Origin: Longimicrobiaceae bacterium
GTDB lineage: Bacteria > Gemmatimonadota > Gemmatimonadetes > Longimicrobiales > Longimicrobiaceae
Assembly (NCBI GenBank): GCA_030146875.1
Contig: JASLAX010000184.1
Span: forward strand, 1 to 11,661
Direction: 5' to 3'
DNA length: 11,661 nt
How positions within the stretch are numbered: the stretch's first letter is position 1; every line of letters begins with the position of its first letter. Below the pieces are notes generated by a model. It saw nothing but the letters and a program-made list of their open reading frames with translations, ran no database searches and was not told the origin of the DNA. The translations under genes were made by a program, and so were the position numbers. Below are positions 7,009 through 11,661 of this stretch, piece by piece.

Positions 7009-7032
7009 CGGAGTTTCACGGAGCTCGCGGAG
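7009..7032. repeat. CGGAG units spaced about 10 bp apart
   Basis: CGGAG occurs at 7009-7013, 7019-7023 and 7028-7032. It is the same core word as in the inverted repeat 64 bp downstream, but with diverged spacers. This looks like an outlying or degenerate part of the same repeat family. Confidence 0.5.
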
Positions 7033-7095
7033 GAAGACGGCCGGGCAGGGCGCGACGAGCAGGCCGTCGCCCCGCGCCCGGCCTCCCTTTTGTCC

Positions 7096-7296
7096 ACGCG
7101 GAGACGCGGAGGACGCGGAGACGCGGAGAAACGACGGGTGAGGGCGCGCCATCTCCCACGTACTCGGCCTCATCGCACAACCCCCGACTCCCAGAACTCC
7201 CAGATCTCCACCCCTGTTGCTTGTCGCTTCAGCGCGTGATGGAAGGCGGTGATGCGACGGAACCTCCGCGTCTCCGCGCTCTCCGCGTCTCCGCGT
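7096..7296. repeat. 201-bp inverted-repeat element made of ACGCGGAG units
   Basis: The left arm (7096-7128) is two ACGCGGAG units, one extra G, then two more units. The right arm (7264-7296) is the reverse complement with the same layout: two units, one extra base, two units. The 33-bp arms match at 31 positions. The spacer is 135 bp and non-coding. The element lies between convergent genes. It resembles the palindromic intergenic repeats (REP, REPIN or MITE-like) of other genomes, but no transposase or target-site duplication is seen. Transcripts from either side could fold it into a long stem. Confidence 0.8.
7187..7204. repeat. Tandem 9-bp duplication in the inverted-repeat spacer
   Basis: ACTCCCAGA occurs twice head to tail (7187-7195 and 7196-7204) within the 135-bp spacer of the large inverted repeat. 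It may be part of the repeat element's own consensus or a local slippage product. Confidence 0.5.
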
Positions 7297-7341
7297 CAGA
7301 TCCGTCGCCGGCCGCACGCACGGGGAGCGGCGATCCCCACC

Positions 7342-10300
7342 TCAGTGGTAGTCGTGCGACCGCACCACCTCAGCCGCTTCGTCCAGGCGCAGCGGGAAGA
7401 AGCGCTCGGCGCGCAGGTTGACCACGCCGTCCTCCACTCCCAGCCGTCCACGCACCGCCAGGATGCCGTTGGTGTTGATGGTCTCGCGCTCCTGGGCGTA
7501 GACCTTGGGCGAGACGATCACGTCCAGGCGCCCCGTCTCGTCCTCCAGCCCCACGAACACGAACCCCTTCGCCGTGCCGGGACGCTGGCGCACGATCACC
7601 AGCCCGGCGGCGGTCACCCGCTCGCCGCCGCGGCGGCCGGCGCGGCGCAGGTCGCCCACCGACTGCACCCCCAGCGACGACAGCCGCTCGCGCAGGTGGC
7701 GCATGGGATGGCCCTCCAGGTCGAAGCCGGTGGCGTGGTGGGCCAGCAGGGTGCCCTCCGCCGGCGCGATCTCCGGCAGCCTCGCCTCCACCGCCACGGC
7801 GGGCGCCAGGGCCAGCGGGCCGCCGGTGCGGCGGGCGCGCAGCTCCGCCAGCACCGTCCAGAGCGCCTGCCGCGGGCCGCCGGGCACCAGCGTGCGGAAG
7901 GCGCCCGCGGCCGCCAGCGCCCGCAGCTCCGCCTCGCCCGCACCCGTCCTCTCCACCACCTGGCCCGCGGAGCCGAAGGGGCCGTCGGCGAGCGCCGTCC
8001 TCATCCTCTCCCCGGCGCGGCGCCCCAGCCCGCGCACGTAGCGCAGCCCCACCCGCACCGCCGGGTCGGGCGAGCCCGGCCGCGCCTCCAGCGTGCAGTC
8101 CCAGGCGCTGGCGGCCAGGTCCACCGGGCGCACCTCCACCCCGTGGGCGCGGGCGTCGTGGATCAGCGTGCTGGGGGAGTAGAAGCCCATGGGCTGGGCG
8201 TTCAGGATGGAGACCAGGTACTCCGCCGGGTAGTGGTGGCGCAGCCAGGCGCTGGCGTAGGCCAGCAGCGCGAAGGAGATGGCGTGCGACTCGGGGAAGG
8301 TGTACGAGGCGCAGGCCTCCAGCCATCCCAGCACCCGCTCCGCCGCCTCGCCCTCCACCCCGCGGGCGCGCATCCCCTCGCGGATGGTGTCGGTGGCGCC
8401 GCGCATCTCCGCGCTGCCGCGCTTGCGGCTCATGGCGCGGCGCAGGCGGTCGGCCTCGCCCGCGGAGCAGCCGCTCACCACGATGGCGCAGCGCATGAGC
8501 TGCTCCTGGAAGAGCGCCAGCCCGTGCGTGCGCCCCAGCACCGCCTCCAGGTCCGGGTGCGGGTACTCGGTGGGCACCTCGCCGCGGCGGCGGGCCAGCA
8601 TCTCCTTGACCTGGCCGCCCAGCATGGGGCCGGGGCGGATGGCGCCCACCGTGATGACCACGTCGTAGAACTCGGTGGGCTTGAGCCGGGGGAGGAAGTT
8701 GGCCTGCGCGCGGCTCTCGATCTGGAAGAGCCCCACGGTGTCGGCCGCGGTGATCCCCGCGTAGACGGCCGCGTCGTCCAGGGGAATGCGGCCCACGTCC
8801 ACCTCCACGCCGCGCCACTGGCGCACGCGCTCCACGCACTCGCCCAGCAGGCGCAGCATCCCCAGCCCCAGCAGGTCGAGCTTGGGGATCCCCCCGTCGG
8901 CGCAGTCGTCCTTGTCCCACTGCACCACCGTGCGCCCGGGCATGGAGGCCGTCTCCACCGGCACCGTGTGCGAGATGGGCGCGGCGGAGATCACGAAGCC
9001 GCCGCTGTGGATGCCGCGGTGCCGGGGGATGCCGCCCAGCCCCTCCACCAGCCGCATCAGGGCGCGGGCGCGCGGCTCCGCCGGGTCCAGCCCCAGCGCC
9101 CGCAGCGCCTTCCCCTCCCCCGCCTCCAGCCATCCGGCGGCCGTCGACGCGCCCGAGTGCCCGTCCAGCCGCTTCGCCAGCCAGTCGGCCCGCTCTGCCG
9201 GGAAGCCCAGGGCGCGCATGGCGTCGCGCAGGGCCGAGCGGCCGCGATACTCCACGTGGGTGCAGACCATGGCGGCGTGGTCGCGCCCGTAGCGCGCGTA
9301 CACGTACTGCAGCACCCGCTCGCGCGCGTCGAGCGAGGCGAAGTCCACGTCGATGTCGGGAGGCTCGGGGCGCTCGGGCGAGACGAAGCGCTCGAAGAGC
9401 AGGTCGGCCTTCACCGGGTCCACGGCGGTGACCCGCAGGGCGTAGCAGACCAGCGAGTTGGCGGCGGAGCCGCGCCCCTGGCACATCACCCCCGCCTGCC
9501 GGGCGAAGCGGCAGACGTCCCACACCACCAGGAAGTGGTCGGCCATGGCCAGCCCGCGGATCACGGCCAGCTCGTGCTCGAGCTGCCGGCGGTGCCCCTC
9601 GGGCGGGTCCGGCAGGCGCTCCTCCAGCCCCGCGCGGGCCAGGTGCTCCAGGTAGGCGTCCGCCGAGCCCCACCCCTCCGGCACGGGGTAGGCGGGGCGC
9701 ACGGGGGGCAGGTCGGCCAGGCGGAAGGCGCAGCGCTCCGCCACCTCGCGGGTGCGGAGCACCCCTTCCGGCCGGTGGCGCCAGCGGCGCAGCATCTCCT
9801 CGGCCGGCTGCAGGCACCACTCGGCGGAGGGACGCAGCAGGCCGCGGCGGTGCGCCTCGTCCAGCGTGACCCCGCGGCGGGTGCAGACGAGCGCGTCGTG
9901 CACCGCGCGCCCGGCGGCCTCGGCGTAGTGCACGTCGTGGGTGACCACCCACGGCGCCCCCACCCGTTCCGCCAGGTCCAGCAGCTCTCCGCGCAGGGCC
10001 GCCTCGTCGTGGGTGCGGTGGTCCCACACCTCCACCAGGAAGCGGTCGCCGAAGGCGTCGCGCAGCCGGCCGGCCTCGGCGCGGGCCTCGCCGCCCCGCC
10101 CCTCGGCCAGCAGGCGGGGAACGCGCCCGCGCGGGCAGCCCGAGAGCGCCACCAGCCCGCCGGCCCGCTCCGCCAGCGCGTCGAGCGTCACCCCCGGAGC
10201 GCCCCGCGGGGCACCCGTCCGGCCCAGGGTGATGAGGGAGCACAGGTTCCGCCACCCGGCCGAGTTTTCCACAAGCAGCGTGAGGTGCGAGCCCCCCGCC

Positions 10301-10551
10301 AGGGTAAGCTCCGCCCCCAGAACCGGATGGATCCCGGCCCCGGCGCACGCCCGCGAGAAGCGCACGGCGCCCCCCAGGTCGTCGTGGTCGGTGAGCGCCA
10401 GCGCGGGGTGCCCCAGCGCGGCGGCGCGCGCCGCCAGCGCCTCGGGAAGGGAGGCGCCGTCACCCAGCGAGAAGGCGCTGTGACAGTGCAGCTCGACGTA
10501 ATCTCCTGCGTTCACAACCACTTGCGAAGAAGGGTCCCAACGGAGGCGCAT
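7342..10551 (-). CDS. dnaE2: Error-prone DNA polymerase III alpha subunit DnaE2
   Basis: This 1069-residue C-family DNA polymerase (usual length about 1030-1080) performs mutagenic translesion synthesis with ImuB after DNA damage. The N-terminal PHP domain (about 18-210) keeps its metal-ligand pattern: H22/H24, D55-H56, E81, C139, H178 and D206/H208. The polymerase core has CQGRGSAANS (357-366) and PDIDVDF (398-404), with catalytic D401 and D403; the third aspartate is D559 in KLDLLGLG. IRPGPMLGGQV (638-648) and TFPESHAISFALLAYASAWL (751-770) follow, then the DnaE2-typical NAQPMGFYSPSTLIHDARAHGVEVRP. A helix-hairpin-helix region comes next, then an OB fold at about 975-1050 and the end SHDYH. 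The ATG at 10551 has GGAG only at 13 nt; GTG codons at residues 11 and 13 are alternative starts. The gene follows imuB by 21 bp as one operon. In known bacteria such cassettes are controlled by LexA; no LexA box is visible here. Confidence 0.97.
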   Translation of the reverse strand: MRLRWDPSSQVVVNAGDYVELHCHSAFSLGDGASLPEALAARAAALGHPALALTDHDDLGGAVRFSRACAGAGIHPVLGAELTLAGGSHLTLLVENSAGWRNLCSLITLGRTGAPRGAPGVTLDALAERAGGLVALSGCPRGRVPRLLAEGRGGEARAEAGRLRDAFGDRFLVEVWDHRTHDEAALRGELLDLAERVGAPWVVTHDVHYAEAAGRAVHDALVCTRRGVTLDEAHRRGLLRPSAEWCLQPAEEMLRRWRHRPEGVLRTREVAERCAFRLADLPPVRPAYPVPEGWGSADAYLEHLARAGLEERLPDPPEGHRRQLEHELAVIRGLAMADHFLVVWDVCRFARQAGVMCQGRGSAANSLVCYALRVTAVDPVKADLLFERFVSPERPEPPDIDVDFASLDARERVLQYVYARYGRDHAAMVCTHVEYRGRSALRDAMRALGFPAERADWLAKRLDGHSGASTAAGWLEAGEGKALRALGLDPAEPRARALMRLVEGLGGIPRHRGIHSGGFVISAAPISHTVPVETASMPGRTVVQWDKDDCADGGIPKLDLLGLGMLRLLGECVERVRQWRGVEVDVGRIPLDDAAVYAGITAADTVGLFQIESRAQANFLPRLKPTEFYDVVITVGAIRPGPMLGGQVKEMLARRRGEVPTEYPHPDLEAVLGRTHGLALFQEQLMRCAIVVSGCSAGEADRLRRAMSRKRGSAEMRGATDTIREGMRARGVEGEAAERVLGWLEACASYTFPESHAISFALLAYASAWLRHHYPAEYLVSILNAQPMGFYSPSTLIHDARAHGVEVRPVDLAASAWDCTLEARPGSPDPAVRVGLRYVRGLGRRAGERMRTALADGPFGSAGQVVERTGAGEAELRALAAAGAFRTLVPGGPRQALWTVLAELRARRTGGPLALAPAVAVEARLPEIAPAEGTLLAHHATGFDLEGHPMRHLRERLSSLGVQSVGDLRRAGRRGGERVTAAGLVIVRQRPGTAKGFVFVGLEDETGRLDVIVSPKVYAQERETINTNGILAVRGRLGVEDGVVNLRAERFFPLRLDEAAEVVRSHDYH

Positions 10552-10572
10552 CCGGTGCGGAAGTCTCCGTCG

Positions 10573-11661
10573 TCAGTCGTACCACCCGTCCAGGAACCAG
10601 CGTCCGCTGGCGCCGTCGCGAAAGACCAGCCCCAGCCACCCCTCCGCCGACTCCACCCGCCAGTACTCCCGCGCGCTCGCGCGGTCCCACCAGGCGCCGG
10701 AGATCCGCTCCGGTCCCTCGCCGTGGGTTTTCCACATTCGCGGTGGATAACCCCGCACCTTCCCGTCGCGGAAAAGGTTGGGCGGCGGGTGCACCGCCAC
10801 GGGGCGCCCCTCGCCGTCCGCGTCCACCCGCAGCTCCGCCGGCTCGGGGAGCCGCCGCAGGCAGAGGGGCAGGTCGGCGCGGGGGGGCGCGGCCCGCGCC
10901 ACCTCGTCCACGGCGGGGGAGGGAAGGGCGGCGAAGGAGGCGATCCCCTCCGACCCCCGCTCCTCCCAGGTGGCCTCCTCGCCCGGGAGGTGGGCCCCCT
11001 GCCGCGCGGCGCGCGAGAGCGCCCCCGGCCCCCACCGGGCCAGCAGCGGGAGCAGGGCCCCGTGCAGGGCGCCGGGGTCGGGGGCGGGGGCGCGGAAGGC
11101 GTCGAGCTGGTCGGCGCGGGCGGTGCCCTCCTCGGGCGCCTCCAGCACCAGCCCGGCGACCATCCCGGGCAGCGGCTCCTCCTCCAGCATGCGCCGGCAG
11201 AGCTCGCCCAGCACGCGCGGGTCGGCGGTGGGGCGGGCGGGGCGCACCTCGCGCACGCGGTCCTCCGCGCGGTCCAGGCGCAGGGTCAGGCGCAGGCGGG
11301 CGGGAATGCGTCCCCGCTCGGCGAGCTGGGCGGTGACCTGGGCCACCAGCCCCGCCAGCAGGAAGCGCAGCGGCTCGGCGGTCTCCACGGGGGAGTCCAG
11401 CTCCACCTCGGCCCCGGCCCCGTCGGCGGGGGGCGGGCGGAAGGGCCAGCGGGGGTCGTCGCCGCGCGCCAGGCGGCGCGCGTGCAGGCCGTCGGCGCCC
11501 AGGCGCAGCTCCACCCCGTCCGGCGGCAGGTCCGCCAGCTCGCCGCAGCGCTGCAGCCCCAGCAGCGCCAGGGCGGCGCGCACGTCGGGGGCGAGCGGGA
11601 GCAGGCGCAGGGGGGCGCGGCTCAGGAAGGCCGCGTCGCCGCCGGGGGAGACGACGCGCCA
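10573..11661 (-). CDS. imuB: ImuB, inactive Y-family polymerase homologue of the SOS mutasome, N-terminus cut by window edge
   Basis: The frame is open from the right edge to the stop at 10573 (362 codons visible). The N-terminal part, which would carry the finger and palm regions, is missing from the window. ImuB is the non-catalytic hub that binds the sliding clamp and recruits DnaE2. The visible part starts in the thumb/little-finger region, with FLSRAPLRLLPLAPDVRAAL and then GELADLPPDGVELRLGADG. It continues with the DSPVETAEPLRFLLAGL stretch. QLDAF (11095-11109) sits where ImuB proteins have their QLxLF clamp-binding motif. The C-terminal domain is typical of the family: RISGAWW, REYWRVE and the ending GRWFLDGWYD. 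Full-length relatives are about 480-530 residues. The gene overlaps nothing and leads into dnaE2 after 21 bp. An imuA-type gene is expected upstream, outside the window. Confidence 0.95.
   Translation of the reverse strand, partial: WRVVSPGGDAAFLSRAPLRLLPLAPDVRAALALLGLQRCGELADLPPDGVELRLGADGLHARRLARGDDPRWPFRPPPADGAGAEVELDSPVETAEPLRFLLAGLVAQVTAQLAERGRIPARLRLTLRLDRAEDRVREVRPARPTADPRVLGELCRRMLEEEPLPGMVAGLVLEAPEEGTARADQLDAFRAPAPDPGALHGALLPLLARWGPGALSRAARQGAHLPGEEATWEERGSEGIASFAALPSPAVDEVARAAPPRADLPLCLRRLPEPAELRVDADGEGRPVAVHPPPNLFRDGKVRGYPPRMWKTHGEGPERISGAWWDRASAREYWRVESAEGWLGLVFRDGASGRWFLDGWYD
11095..11109 (-). other. Probable sliding-clamp binding motif (QLDAF) in ImuB
   Basis: The five codons read Gln-Leu-Asp-Ala-Phe, close to the bacterial beta-clamp consensus QL(S/D)LF and differing at the fourth position. 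It lies in a polar linker (ARAD before, RAPAPDPG after), followed by a LLPLLARWG helix, as expected for the ImuB clamp motif. The sequence is certain; the function is inferred from position and resemblance. Confidence 0.6.

Larger units (their letters stand above)
6948..7341. other. Non-coding gap between convergent genes, occupied by repeats
   Basis: These 394 bp separate the 3' ends of the 76-residue gene and dnaE2. Frames here are short and low in complexity on both strands, so I call no gene. The gap holds three CGGAG units at 7009-7032, a long inverted repeat at 7096-7296 and a 9-bp tandem duplication at 7187-7204. A GGGGA/TCCCC hairpin at 7322-7338 sits just past the dnaE2 stop but has no U-tract on the minus strand, so it is a weak terminator candidate at best. 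Confidence 0.7.

Noticed and set aside
7096..7296. CRISPR array
   Set aside because: The 8-bp units are directly adjacent with no unique spacers, and the two clusters are inverted relative to each other. No cas gene is present.
7096..7296. Insertion sequence
   Set aside because: There is no transposase frame and no visible target-site duplication; at most it is a non-autonomous element.
6859..7421. Several small frames through the repeat region
   Set aside because: Their sequences are translations of CGGAG-type repeats (runs such as LRVSASSASP) and overlap the inverted repeat. There is no ribosome binding site and no domain.
7370..10348. Minus-strand frame of 992 codons overlapping dnaE2
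   Set aside because: It is the +1 shadow of dnaE2: Ala/Gly/Arg/Pro-rich without domains, while the dnaE2 frame has all catalytic motifs.
10552..10572. Separate promoter or LexA box for dnaE2
   Set aside because: The gap is only 21 bp and holds no palindrome or promoter-like boxes; dnaE2 is read from the imuB transcript.

Overview
The window is a very GC-rich bacterial chromosome segment, dense with genes and with codons biased to G or C at the third position. That bias opens long spurious reading frames on both strands. My best guess for the organism is Gemmatimonadota, close to Longimicrobium. The guess rests on extreme GC, a secreted protein whose signal peptide appears to end in Gly-Ala-Gln, the pairing of DUF1800 with DUF1501, an ImuB-DnaE2 cassette, and CGGAG-rich intergenic repeats. 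No rRNA or other phylogenetic marker is present, so this is inference; another high-GC Gram-negative phylum is possible.

Layout, left to right. (1) 1-1863, minus strand: a secreted VIT plus von Willebrand factor A protein, cut by the left edge. (2) 1864-2080: a 217-bp divergent intergenic region with GC-rich palindromes. (3) 2081-5226, plus strand: a two-gene operon of a DUF1800 protein and a Tat-exported DUF1501 protein, closed by a strong intrinsic terminator at 5267-5302. (4) 5318-6127, minus strand: a membrane-anchored double-zinc-ribbon protein with a helical, TPR-like C-terminal region. (5) 6270-6548, plus strand: a 92-residue protein with a probable helix-turn-helix, divergent from the zinc-ribbon gene. 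(6) 6717-6947, plus strand: a 76-residue orphan protein. (7) 6948-7341: a non-coding stretch between convergent genes that holds a striking 201-bp inverted-repeat element built from ACGCGGAG units. (8) 7342-11661, minus strand: dnaE2 preceded by imuB, which is cut by the right edge.

Functionally, the left third is an envelope or secretion neighbourhood in which all three proteins carry export signals. DUF1800 and DUF1501 very probably work together, but their biochemical role is not established. The right third is the core of the SOS mutasome: ImuB (non-catalytic Y-family adaptor that binds the sliding clamp) and DnaE2 (error-prone C-family polymerase) act in damage-induced mutagenesis. The usual third partner, ImuA/ImuA', and any LexA box would lie beyond the right edge. 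The middle holds small genes of unknown function and one possible regulatory pair (zinc-ribbon membrane protein and HTH protein).

Nothing here amounts to a clear new defence or mobile system. The most unusual structure is the inverted-repeat element at 7096-7296.
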